Shown here: in pieces, positions 49,575 to 57,748 of the stretch
Layout of the letters: every line of letters begins with the position of its first letter
Position numbering within the stretch: the stretch's first letter is position 1
Assembly (NCBI GenBank): GCA_024229115.1
Contig: JAAEST010000122.1
Location: forward strand, 124,001-188,000
From: Oligoflexia bacterium
GTDB taxonomy: Bacteria > Bdellovibrionota > Bacteriovoracia > Bacteriovoracales > Bacteriovoracaceae
Direction: 5' to 3'
DNA length: 64,000 nt
Notes under the pieces: model-generated
What the model was told of the DNA's origin: nothing
The model's database searches: none
What the model saw: only the letters and a program-made list of their open reading frames with translations
Program-made: the position numbers and the translations under genes

Positions 49575-51614
49575 CTAGGTAGTTTTTTTAGCCACTAGTG
49601 TGAGGATTGTCGCAAGGGCAACAGTCTCTCCTGTCTCATCTGAAACATCCACTTGCCAGCGAACAACGCCTCTTGGAACCTCTCCTTCACGGGGGTCCTG
49701 AGGGATCTTCTCCTTACAAGTCAGCTTCACTCCTAGGGTCGCTCCAACATAGACTGGCTTAATAAAGCGAAGCTCATCAAGGCCATAGTTGGCCAGAACT
49801 GGTCCTTTACCAGGATCGACAAAGAGCCCAGCGGCTGCTGAGATGACAAAATATCCGTGGGCGACTCTCTCATCAAAGATCGTCCCTTCGAGGCTTGTCG
49901 TGTCTGTATGAGCATAGAAATGATCCCAAGAGAGGTTGGCAAAGTTCACCACATCAGCTTCTGTTACCGTTCTCTTGTGAGTTGTGAGAGTCATTCCCAC
50001 TTCTAGCTCTTCAAAATAATGTCTGAATGGATGCTTATCGGCTTCAGGCCTTTCTCCACCTGGTTGATAAACCTGAGTGAGGTCAGTAATGAAAGTAGGG
50101 TGACCTTGGATCGCCGTTCTTTGCATATAATGCTTGATTCCTCTCATTCCACCCATTTCTTCACCACCACCAGCACGACCTGGTCCACCGTGAACAAGGT
50201 TAGGTAGAGGAGATCCATGTCCTGTACTTTCTTTGGCACAAGATTCGTTAAGTATAACAATTCTTCCATGGTGAGAGGCCATACCTACGGCCACTTCACT
50301 GGCCCATTTCTTATCGCTACTGACGATACTTCCTACCAGAGAACCTTCTCCCATGTGAGATAGTTCAATGGCCTGATCTGCTCCCTTATAAGGAATCAGA
50401 GTTGAAACAGGTCCAAAGGCCTCTACTGAGTGAGCTGCTGAATTATTCATTGGGTCCTTAGCAAGCAGGAGAGTCGGTGAGATGAACGCACCCTTTTCTC
50501 TATCTCCATCAAGAAGTTGGAAGTCTTCATTGTGATAAAGTAGCTCACAGCTTTGTTTAAGCTCTTCAATCTTTTCAAGAACCTCTTTTTTCTGAGACAT
50601 TCCTGCAAGCGGTCCCATGCGAACACCTTCAGCAGTAGGACTTCCTATGGCCACCTTTTGAAGTCTCGCGATCAGAGCTTTTTGAACTGGCTCAATCATA
50701 TTCTCAGGAACAATTGTTCTTCTGATGGCCGTACATTTTTGACCGGCCTTAATCGTCATTTCTTTTGCTACTTCTTTGATGAATACATTGAAGTCATCGC
50801 TATCAGGCTTAACATCTTCACCCAGAATACAACAGTTAAGAGAGTCAGCTTCCATATTGAATGGAACTGATTGTTCAGTAATACGAGGATGAGACTTTAG
50901 CTTCTGACCAGTCCAAGCTGAACCAGTAAATGTCACAACATCTTGTGAAGTTACATGATCTAAGATTCCTGAAGCACTTCCACAAAGTAACTGAAGAGCA
51001 CCTTCAGGAAGAAGCTTACTTTCGATAATATCTTTGACGACTGCTTCCGTAAGATAAGAAGTCACAGTTGCTGGCTTAACAACACAAGGCATACCGGCAA
51101 CGAGATTAACGGCAATCTTTTCTAGCATTCCCCAAACTGGAAAATTAAAAGCATTAATATGAACAGCAACACCTCTTTTTGGAACAAAGATATGTTGTCC
51201 TGTGAATGTCCCACCTTTTGAAAGCATCTCAGGAGCACCGTCAGAGTAGACATTGCTATCTGGCATTTCTCGGCGTCCTTTTGAACTATAAGTGAAGAGG
51301 TTTCCAATACCACCTTCAATATCTATCCAAGAATCAATTTTCGTAGCACCAGTTTGATATGAAATTTGATAGTACTTTTCTTTTCTCTCCAGAAGATAAA
51401 GTGCCAGTTGCTTAAGAGCACGAGCTCGATCGTGAAAAGTTTGCTTACGAAGATTTGGACCACCAACAGTACGAGCATAGTTTAAAATTTCACCGAAGTT
51501 AATTCCAGCTGTGCTGGCAAAACCAAGAGATTTTCCAAATGAAGCATCAAAGAGTTCAGTTCCTTGCTCGTTACCTTGTTTCCAGCTACCTAAAACGTAG
51601 TTCTCAAGTTTCAT
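49575..51614 (-). CDS. paaZ: PaaZ-type aldehyde dehydrogenase/enoyl-CoA hydratase
   Basis: A 679-residue bifunctional protein like PaaZ (E. coli 681). Residues 1-520 are an aldehyde dehydrogenase with Phe-Asn-Phe-Pro-Val-Trp-Gly, Phe-Thr-Gly-Ser, Met-Glu-Ala-Asp and catalytic Cys in Gly-Gln-Lys-Cys-Thr-Ala. Residues 535-679 are a MaoC-like hydratase with Asp-His-Phe-Tyr-Ala-His and Ala-His-Gly-Tyr. In phenylacetate breakdown PaaZ opens oxepin-CoA and oxidises the aldehyde formed. No other paa gene is in the window, so it may act in a scattered pathway or on another CoA ester. Confidence 0.9.
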   Translation of the reverse strand: MKLENYVLGSWKQGNEQGTELFDASFGKSLGFASTAGINFGEILNYARTVGGPNLRKQTFHDRARALKQLALYLLERKEKYYQISYQTGATKIDSWIDIEGGIGNLFTYSSKGRREMPDSNVYSDGAPEMLSKGGTFTGQHIFVPKRGVAVHINAFNFPVWGMLEKIAVNLVAGMPCVVKPATVTSYLTEAVVKDIIESKLLPEGALQLLCGSASGILDHVTSQDVVTFTGSAWTGQKLKSHPRITEQSVPFNMEADSLNCCILGEDVKPDSDDFNVFIKEVAKEMTIKAGQKCTAIRRTIVPENMIEPVQKALIARLQKVAIGSPTAEGVRMGPLAGMSQKKEVLEKIEELKQSCELLYHNEDFQLLDGDREKGAFISPTLLLAKDPMNNSAAHSVEAFGPVSTLIPYKGADQAIELSHMGEGSLVGSIVSSDKKWASEVAVGMASHHGRIVILNESCAKESTGHGSPLPNLVHGGPGRAGGGEEMGGMRGIKHYMQRTAIQGHPTFITDLTQVYQPGGERPEADKHPFRHYFEELEVGMTLTTHKRTVTEADVVNFANLSWDHFYAHTDTTSLEGTIFDERVAHGYFVISAAAGLFVDPGKGPVLANYGLDELRFIKPVYVGATLGVKLTCKEKIPQDPREGEVPRGVVRWQVDVSDETGETVALATILTLVAKKTT

Positions 51615-51707
51615 ATATCTTCCTTTTCTTTATTTAAAATTTCGACAAATTATAGCGTTTTTTGAAAGGAAAATGACAGATTAAATTATATAGATCACCA
51701 TATAAAT

Positions 51708-53366
51708 ATGGAGAATTCACCAGAACAGATTCATCGTCTCGCTAGGGACTATTATCTTAAGAACTTTCAGTACTTATTGCGTTTTTGCGCCAAGCGGTAT
51801 GCTGATCTTCTTACTAAGAAAGAGCTCAAGTTTATTGATGACTTTGCGAGTCTAAATAGTGACGCAAAGAAGCTCTATGTGAGACTGGCCTCTCGTTCAA
51901 AAGAACTGTTTATCTTAAGCAAACTTAATTATGAGGAAATCAATTTCAAGAAAGCTTTTAAAGATTCGAATAAATTCTTCACTTTGAATCCTAAGGCCGT
52001 AGATGAAGAAGAGCTCAATAGAATTGTCACCAGTGAAATTCTTAAAAACTTTCTTAAAGAATTGGGAGAAAAGCCTTCTGCCTACAAAGGTCGGGACGCC
52101 TTATGGGAGAGAGTGCAACAGGACTTTGATCTATTCTATCTCTATGTCTTAAGAGAAGAAGGTATTATTCAAAATCACTATCAAGAAATCTATGATCGCT
52201 TACTCTTTCTCTTCTTTGGTAACTTTTCTCAATCACTTTCAGATTTTATCTTAGAAGAAGTAGGAGCTATTAAGTATCCCAAGTATAAGATATCAAACGA
52301 AACTCGAATCTTTCATAAGAGAAGTGATATACGAAAGGGGTATGAGTTAGGAATTCTTCAAGAAGAACAATATCTCTGTCGTGAAGATCGAGATGTTGAT
52401 GGGGTAAAAGAAAACCTTCATCTGTTGAAAAGCCTAGGTAAAGTGAGTCCTCGCTTTGATCGTAAAAAGAGAAGACTTTTTAATTTAGGAGCACGATTCT
52501 TAGAAAGTCATTATTGTAATGATCAAGAACTTGAGCTTGCCCTTGAATTTCATAAGAAAGCTCAAATATTGGACTCAAGAGAGAGAAGGGTTAGAATTCT
52601 TTATAAGATCGAAGAATATGAAAATGCTTATGCTGAGTTTAAAAAAATTGAAGAAAACCCTAGAACATTTAAAGATATTCTCTTTATTAAAAATTTTCAT
52701 AATAAATTCCATAAGCCTTTAGGGATTGAAAAACTAAGGCCTCCCAAACTTGATTTTAAACAAATAGACTTGAAGGTGAAGAATACTGGGCAGAGGGTAG
52801 AAGCTCTTGCCTTGAAAGAAATGGAAAGAAAGGGCTGGAAGGGTTTTTACTGTGAGAATCTCTATTGGAACGCTCTCTTTGCTCTAGCATTCTGGGATTG
52901 TTGGTTCTGTAGTGTTGATGGGGCCTTTGCTCACCCTTTTCAAAGAAGACCCCTTGATCTCTTCGATGAAGATTTCTTCGATAAGAGGCAAAAATACGTA
53001 AAGAGAACATTCTCAATTTTAAAAGATAAGAAGAAGTTTGAAGACTACATGCTTAAGCAATATGAAACGAAGGAAGGAATGGTCAATCCATTCTTCTCTT
53101 GGAAAGGAATATCTAAGGCTGACTTTAAAACTCTTTTGCGAGTATTATCTACAGACCAGTTAAAAGGTATTTACAAAGGGATCATGCTTAATCTAAAAGA
53201 GGCCGGCAAAGGTTTTCCTGATCTTGTTCTTTATAAGAAAGGTGAGTTTATATTAGGGGAAGTAAAGGGACCTGGGGATCAACTACAAACTTCACAGAAG
53301 TATTGGATTGAAAAATTTAATGAAATTGGTATTCCCTTTTCATTAATCAGAGTAGAATGGAAGTAG
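51708..53366 (+). CDS. FAN1-like VRR-NUC nuclease
   Basis: A 552-residue protein with no signal peptide. Its last 55 residues are a VRR-NUC domain: Gly-Phe-Pro-Asp-Leu, then Glu-Val-Lys-Gly-Pro-Gly-Asp-Gln-Leu, Gln-x-x-Trp-Ile and Ser-Leu-Ile-Arg-Val-Glu-Trp. The Asp, Glu and Lys form the PD-(D/E)xK site. The middle (about 200-330) is helical and repeat-like, as in bacterial FAN1. FAN1 enzymes cut 5' flaps and help repair crosslinks. Length is close to the bacterial family (about 550). It heads an operon with MscS and a NOP2-type methylase. Confidence 0.88.
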   Translation: MENSPEQIHRLARDYYLKNFQYLLRFCAKRYADLLTKKELKFIDDFASLNSDAKKLYVRLASRSKELFILSKLNYEEINFKKAFKDSNKFFTLNPKAVDEEELNRIVTSEILKNFLKELGEKPSAYKGRDALWERVQQDFDLFYLYVLREEGIIQNHYQEIYDRLLFLFFGNFSQSLSDFILEEVGAIKYPKYKISNETRIFHKRSDIRKGYELGILQEEQYLCREDRDVDGVKENLHLLKSLGKVSPRFDRKKRRLFNLGARFLESHYCNDQELELALEFHKKAQILDSRERRVRILYKIEEYENAYAEFKKIEENPRTFKDILFIKNFHNKFHKPLGIEKLRPPKLDFKQIDLKVKNTGQRVEALALKEMERKGWKGFYCENLYWNALFALAFWDCWFCSVDGAFAHPFQRRPLDLFDEDFFDKRQKYVKRTFSILKDKKKFEDYMLKQYETKEGMVNPFFSWKGISKADFKTLLRVLSTDQLKGIYKGIMLNLKEAGKGFPDLVLYKKGEFILGEVKGPGDQLQTSQKYWIEKFNEIGIPFSLIRVEWK

Positions 53367-53376
53367 GAGTTTTTCT

Positions 53377-54204
53377 ATGAATTTTGAATATTTTCAGGGA
53401 CGCGAACAAATTAATCATTTAATTTCAAGTGGCCTCTTACTTTTAATTATTTGGATTATAAAATTTGCGATTTCTAGCTCGATTAGAAAGAGTACCCTTA
53501 ACTCAGAATATAAGAGAAAGTGGGTTATTCATGTTCGTAACTACTCTAGTCTTGTCTTTGTTATAGGATTAGCGGCTATTTGGTCTACAGAACTTCAGGC
53601 CTTTGCTCTTTCTATTGTTGCCATTGCCGCAGCTATCGTGATTGCTACCAAAGAGTTGATTCTTTGTTTTCTTGGAGGATTTTTAAGAGCTTCGAATCAT
53701 CCTTTCTCAGTAGGAGATAGAATTGAGATTAATAACTATCGTGGTGATGTAATTGATACGAGTCTTCTCACCACGAAGATTATGGAAATTGGTCCCTTCA
53801 ATATTACTCACCAATACACTGGAAGAGCGATTACAATTCCAAACTCAATATTTTTAGCCAACCCTGTTGTGAATGAATCCTTCATGGATCAGTATGTCCT
53901 TCACGTTTTTCAAATTCCAATGAAGTTAACTGCCGACTGGAAGAGAGCTGAAGGGATCTTGCTAAAACTTGCCAACGAGGAATGTTCTGCTTTTATTCAA
54001 AAGGCTAAACTAAACTTTGATAGAGTGGGGAGAAAAGAAGGTTTAGAAGTACCTTCTGTTGAACCGAGAGTAACTTATCATGTTTATGATGAGAAAAGTT
54101 TACGTTTAGTTGTCAGAGTTCCAGCCCCTTCTTCTCAGAAAGGTAAGTTAGAACATACGATTGTTAAAAGATTTTTAGAAGAGTTCTATGGCCAAAAAGA
54201 ATAA
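53377..54204 (+). CDS. MscS-family mechanosensitive channel
   Basis: A 275-residue MscS-like channel with about three or four helices. The pore helix has Ala-Leu-Ser-Ile-Val-Ala-Ile-Ala-Ala-Ala and then Phe-Leu-Gly-Gly-Phe. The beta domain follows with Phe-Ser-Val-Gly-Asp-Arg-Ile-Glu-Ile and the Ile-Pro-Asn-Ser-x-x-x-x-Asn-Pro-Val signature. It lets solutes out under membrane tension. It begins 10 bases after the nuclease gene, and its stop overlaps the methylase start by 17 bases. Confidence 0.9.
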   Translation: MNFEYFQGREQINHLISSGLLLLIIWIIKFAISSSIRKSTLNSEYKRKWVIHVRNYSSLVFVIGLAAIWSTELQAFALSIVAIAAAIVIATKELILCFLGGFLRASNHPFSVGDRIEINNYRGDVIDTSLLTTKIMEIGPFNITHQYTGRAITIPNSIFLANPVVNESFMDQYVLHVFQIPMKLTADWKRAEGILLKLANEECSAFIQKAKLNFDRVGRKEGLEVPSVEPRVTYHVYDEKSLRLVVRVPAPSSQKGKLEHTIVKRFLEEFYGQKE

Positions 54205-55081
54205 GAAATCAGGTCTCGAGTTATTTGAAAGTTTCTATGGTGATGTCTATGGAGATCGTTGGGAGACTTTAAAGAGTGCTTTAGTTAAACCTAAAGAGCA
54301 TGTGGCCTATGTTAATCATATGGCCAAAGATCTTGCTGATTTTTCTGATTGCCAAAAAGATCCTCATTTTCCCGATACCTTTCATGGATCAACCTTACCT
54401 GAAGTGATTTATGAAGAAGGGAAAGCTTCTCATTATCTTCTTGATTATGCTTCGGTCATTGCGGCCAAGGCGTTAATGGTTGAGCCTGGAATGGATGTGC
54501 TTGATCTCTGTGCCGCTCCAGGTGGAAAAAGTATCATCTTAGGGCAGGCCCTACAGAGTGGAAGTCTGACTCTCAATGATCGCTCACAAAAAAGAAGAGA
54601 GAGGTTAAAGAAAGTCACTGATAGTTTCTTGTCTGACTTTAGCGAATTGGATTTAAAGATCTATGGGCATGACGCTAAAGCTTGGGGTGTTCATTATCCA
54701 AATTCCTATGATCGAGTTCTTCTTGATGCCCCTTGTTCAAGTGAGCGTCACTTATTGGAAGACACTCAGCCGGGCGCCCCAGAACAGCTTACAGAATGGA
54801 AAGAGGGAAGAACAAAGAGGCTTTCTAAAGATCAATTTACTATGATTGCCAGTGCCTTTGATTCATTGCGTGAGGGAGGGAGAATGGTTTACTCAACCTG
54901 CTCCATAAGCCCACTGGAAAACGATGATGTCATTGCCAAGCTGCTTAAGAAGAGAGATGCCAAGGTTTGTCATAAATTTACTGAGCAACTGGGGCTAGGC
55001 GAAAAGACTGAGTATGGGACCATCATGCTTCCTGATAAGAGTGACTGGGGACCTATTTACTTTAGCGTGATCCTCAAATAG
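54188..55081 (+). CDS. NOP2/Sun (RsmB/F-like) RNA m5C methyltransferase
   Basis: A 297-residue class I methyltransferase of the NOP2/Sun family. SAM motif Leu-Asp-Leu-Cys-Ala-Ala-Pro-Gly-Gly-Lys-Ser, a Leu-Asn-Asp-Arg-Ser motif, then the two-Cys pair: Asp-Ala-Pro-Cys-Ser and Tyr-Ser-Thr-Cys-Ser-Ile. The second is the catalytic nucleophile and the first the release Cys. It makes 5-methylcytosine in rRNA or tRNA. It lacks the N-terminal NusB domain of RsmB and the C-terminal PUA-like part of RsmF. Confidence 0.92.
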   Translation: MAKKNKKSGLELFESFYGDVYGDRWETLKSALVKPKEHVAYVNHMAKDLADFSDCQKDPHFPDTFHGSTLPEVIYEEGKASHYLLDYASVIAAKALMVEPGMDVLDLCAAPGGKSIILGQALQSGSLTLNDRSQKRRERLKKVTDSFLSDFSELDLKIYGHDAKAWGVHYPNSYDRVLLDAPCSSERHLLEDTQPGAPEQLTEWKEGRTKRLSKDQFTMIASAFDSLREGGRMVYSTCSISPLENDDVIAKLLKKRDAKVCHKFTEQLGLGEKTEYGTIMLPDKSDWGPIYFSVILK

Positions 55082-55113
55082 AATATTCTGGATTTCAAAA
55101 TGACGGAGGAAAC

Positions 55114-55362
55114 ATGGAAGTAGTAAAAAAGAAAGATGACTTAACAATCGTTAAGAAAAGATCTGGAAGATATGGAGTTAGAAAGTCTAACGGACAATGG
55201 CTTAACGGAGCAGACAAAGTAGCTGTTCTTCTTGCTGAAGGTCTTATCACAGCTCCTGCACCAAAAGCTGAACCTGAGCCTGAGCCAGAAGTAGAAGCGG
55301 AAGCACCTGCTGATGAGGCTTCAACAGAAGCCGAGCCGGCGGAAGAAGCTCCAGCTGAGTAG
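55114..55362 (+). CDS. Small protein with acidic Ala/Glu/Pro tail
   Basis: An 82-residue protein. Residues 1-46 form a compact basic part (Lys-Lys-Arg-Ser-Gly-Arg-Tyr-Gly-Val-Arg, then Leu-Asn-Gly-Ala-Asp-Lys-Val-Ala) that looks like a small beta-alpha unit. Residues 47-82 are almost only Ala, Glu and Pro. GGAGG, biased codons (GAA, CTT, GCT) and one of the best terminators in the window point to strong expression. Family not recognised. The bipolar charge recalls small nucleic-acid- or ribosome-associated proteins. Confidence 0.7.
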   Translation: MEVVKKKDDLTIVKKRSGRYGVRKSNGQWLNGADKVAVLLAEGLITAPAPKAEPEPEPEVEAEAPADEASTEAEPAEEAPAE

Positions 55363-55388
55363 AAGCACAATTAAATGTAATTATTTTA

Positions 55389-55416
55389 AGGCCCCTTTTC
55401 TAAGGGGCTTTTTTTA
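55389..55416 (+). terminator. Intrinsic terminator after the 82-residue protein gene
   Basis: A perfect seven-base-pair GC-rich stem (55392-55398 with 55403-55409) has a TTCT loop and is followed by seven T. It ends the transcript 27 bases after the stop and 15 bases before the TIGR02147 regulator. Confidence 0.93.
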
Positions 55417-55430
55417 TTCTATATATCCTT

Positions 55431-56396
55431 ATGAATTTTCAAGAACTAGCAAGTCAGTTAATTGTTTCTCTTCGAGGAGAGAAGAGCCAGGCGTGGGTCA
55501 ATCAAAGACTTGAGGCGAATTCAAATGTCATTCATCGCTGGGAAAAGGGACACGCTAATATTCCTTGGGAAGAATATATAGACTACTTAAAGGTATTTAA
55601 GGTCGATCTCGAGTCACTTATTCGCTCATATTATCGCTTCACTGGGAATTATCAAAACTCAAGTGAACTCCTTACCCATATTCTGAGCAACCGAAAATTA
55701 AAAGAAGTTGAGGAAGCAAGCGGTTTATCTTCATCTAAAATAAGAAGACTTAAAAATGGAGACTCTTCTCTCAATTTGGCTGACTTTTTAAATATTATTT
55801 TCGCTCTTGATGATATGGAATCATTGAGTCTTTGCTATAAGTTAACTGATGGAAACAAGATAGCCTTATTAGATGAGAGAAAAGAACATTTTGAGTCAAT
55901 TTCTAATAAGTATCACTCAAACCCAAATTATGGATTAATTCTTGTTTGCCTCAATCTTCCTTCATATAAGAAGCTTTCATTTCATCAAGATAGCTTTCTT
56001 TCCACAATATCAGGGATCCCAATTAAAGAGGTGAATGAAATTTTAAGTGATGCTGAAGCATCTGGGCTAATCAAAAAGACAGAGACTATCTATGAGATCA
56101 ATCAATTTAAAATCAGTGATCGAGGAACCCCTGAACAGATGATTAATTCAAGAAAGTTCTGGTTACAAAAAGCACTAGATAATGCCACTGATAAATCATC
56201 TCAAGATGTCTATGGGTCTATTGTTTTTGCTACCACACAACAAGCGAGAGAAAAAATCATAGCTCGATACCTAAAGTTTTTTGAGGACTTTAAAGAGATT
56301 GTCGACTCAGCTCCAATAGATGCTAAATCTATAAATGATGAAGAAGTCATTCCGCTTATTATGAATTTTCAGCTATTTAATCCTGGTGCTGAGTAA
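55431..56396 (+). CDS. TIGR02147/DUF4423-type HTH regulator
   Basis: A 321-residue protein with two helix-turn-helix-like parts: an XRE-type at residues 18-55, with Val-Asn-Gln-Arg-Leu-Glu-Ala and Ile-His-Arg-Trp-Glu-Lys-Gly, and a second at 90-120 (Ser-Ser-Ser-Lys-Ile-Arg-Arg-Leu). The C-terminal half has Phe-Leu-Ser-Thr-Ile-Ser-Gly-Ile, a winged-helix-like part and the final Phe-Gln-Leu-Phe-Asn-Pro-Gly that marks DUF4423/TIGR02147 proteins. These are abundant in Bdellovibrio and Fibrobacter. It immediately precedes a small secreted-protein gene, the same arrangement as at 31.8 kb. Confidence 0.8.
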   Translation: MNFQELASQLIVSLRGEKSQAWVNQRLEANSNVIHRWEKGHANIPWEEYIDYLKVFKVDLESLIRSYYRFTGNYQNSSELLTHILSNRKLKEVEEASGLSSSKIRRLKNGDSSLNLADFLNIIFALDDMESLSLCYKLTDGNKIALLDERKEHFESISNKYHSNPNYGLILVCLNLPSYKKLSFHQDSFLSTISGIPIKEVNEILSDAEASGLIKKTETIYEINQFKISDRGTPEQMINSRKFWLQKALDNATDKSSQDVYGSIVFATTQQAREKIIARYLKFFEDFKEIVDSAPIDAKSINDEEVIPLIMNFQLFNPGAE

Positions 56397-56520
56397 ATAT
56401 CTCTGAATTTGTAAGGACCTTTTCAAATTTCGACATAGTTTCTTTTTTATAAAGTTCATTTCTTTGGAATATTTATCTTGTGCCATTTATGTTGGGTAAA
56501 ACTTTAAATGGGGAAACAAG

Positions 56521-56982
56521 ATGAATAAAGTTATTTTTTTAATTGCCACACTATTAACAACTTCAGTTTTTGCAAGCACTGCTAAATTTAATATTGAGAT
56601 GGAATTAGTAGACCTTTCAACAGAAGAAGTTATATTCAGCTATCACTGTAATGTGAGACAAACATTAACATGGGAAAGTCAGTTAAATTTCTTTAATTGT
56701 GAAAATGAAGAAGGAGAAAAACTGAATATTTCAAAAGTGGTAACAGATGTTGGCTATGATTATGATCGTAGGCAAGCATTTTCACTCTGGCATCTTTCTC
56801 ATCGAGAGGGATTAGTAACAAAGATTTTTAAAGAGATTAATATTGAAGCGAAGTTAAAGTCTTCTAATCCTGCAAAAATATTCTATGGAAGAAGAGCTCC
56901 AAGTGTTACTGCGAGTGAATTTCTTATCGACTCTGAAGAAACAACTTATGCTTTCAAGTTAGAAACTATTGGATACTTATAA
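56521..56982 (+). CDS. Small secreted protein
   Basis: A signal peptide of about 19 residues ends Phe-Ala. The mature 134 residues are beta-rich, with two Cys about 16 apart (near residues 43 and 59) likely to form a disulfide. Aromatic residues alternate along predicted strands. No named family. The promoter region upstream is 124 bases and the gene ends in a terminator inside the opposing gene. It follows a TIGR02147-type regulator, which may control it. Confidence 0.55.
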   Translation: MNKVIFLIATLLTTSVFASTAKFNIEMELVDLSTEEVIFSYHCNVRQTLTWESQLNFFNCENEEGEKLNISKVVTDVGYDYDRRQAFSLWHLSHREGLVTKIFKEINIEAKLKSSNPAKIFYGRRAPSVTASEFLIDSEETTYAFKLETIGYL

Positions 56983-57748
56983 TATTATCGAGATTAATAA
57001 GCCTTGGCGGATTGGCCACAGTAATGTGGCCTTTTTTTGGCCCATATTGCACGTCTCTTAGACTTCTTTTAAATTGATAGGTGTTTTGAGTTGGGTGAAA
57101 CTCTTCCACTAATATTTCAATATCACTTTGTCTTTTATTAAGAATCTTCTGAAGCTTATTTTCTATAAATTCATTAACTCGATAAATATGGGCGAACTCA
57201 TTATGCCTACTATCAGAGAGAGCAATCTTCGAAATGGGGGCAACATCGAAATAATCTTCTACAAAGGGAAGGAGGTCTCCATGACTTTCAATAGCAATTA
57301 ATAAAAATTCTTTTTCTCGCTTTGAGAACGTTTCGAATAGTTGATAGAGACTTTCTCCAACGGGAAGATAGAGAAAGAAGCAGTCAAAGTCCGATAAGTC
57401 AGTATTTAAAAAATTACCGGACTTAATATTATTTTGATAAAGATTTTTTTCCTTCAGATACTTTACTGTATGGAGAAATCTTTCGCTATTAGCTTCAATT
57501 GAAGTGACACTTAATTCCTTGAAGTGAGTTGAGGCAAGTAATGTCCCTCGTGCTTCACCTGCTCCTAGATCACAAACTTTTGATTGAGGGGAGTTTGACT
57601 TGATCCATTCCAGGATATTGTTCCAATCTTCAATTGAGGTATAGAGAGCTTCGGGGAGAAGCTCATTAGCATAGTCATCTTTATTTCCATCTGATGGGGA
57701 AAACTCTAGGGGAGACTTTTGAAAAGGAAAATCTTCTAGTAATGCCAT
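56966..57748 (-). CDS. Class I SAM-dependent methyltransferase-like protein
   Basis: A 260-residue protein with SAM motif Val-Cys-Asp-Leu-Gly-Ala-Gly-Glu-Ala-Arg-Gly at about residues 58-68 and an acidic strand end Ile-Glu-Ala-Asn about 20 residues later. Phe-Leu-Tyr-Leu-Pro-Val-Gly takes the place of the usual Asn-Pro-Pro-Tyr region, so the target cannot be named. It starts 13 bases inside menB, so it may be translationally coupled, but it does not resemble UbiE/MenG. The 3' end contains the terminator of the converging gene. Confidence 0.7.
   Translation of the reverse strand: MALLEDFPFQKSPLEFSPSDGNKDDYANELLPEALYTSIEDWNNILEWIKSNSPQSKVCDLGAGEARGTLLASTHFKELSVTSIEANSERFLHTVKYLKEKNLYQNNIKSGNFLNTDLSDFDCFFLYLPVGESLYQLFETFSKREKEFLLIAIESHGDLLPFVEDYFDVAPISKIALSDSRHNEFAHIYRVNEFIENKLQKILNKRQSDIEILVEEFHPTQNTYQFKRSLRDVQYGPKKGHITVANPPRLINLDNIISIQ
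57014..57038 (+). terminator. Intrinsic terminator inside the opposing methyltransferase gene
   Basis: A perfect GGCCAC/GTGGCC stem (57014-57019 with 57026-57031) has a six-base loop and is followed by seven T. It ends the secreted-protein transcript. On the other strand these bases encode residues near the end of the methyltransferase. Confidence 0.88.

Noticed and set aside
50553-50870. 105-codon forward frame
   Set aside because: Lies inside paaZ on the opposite strand, with no ribosome site and unusual residue make-up.
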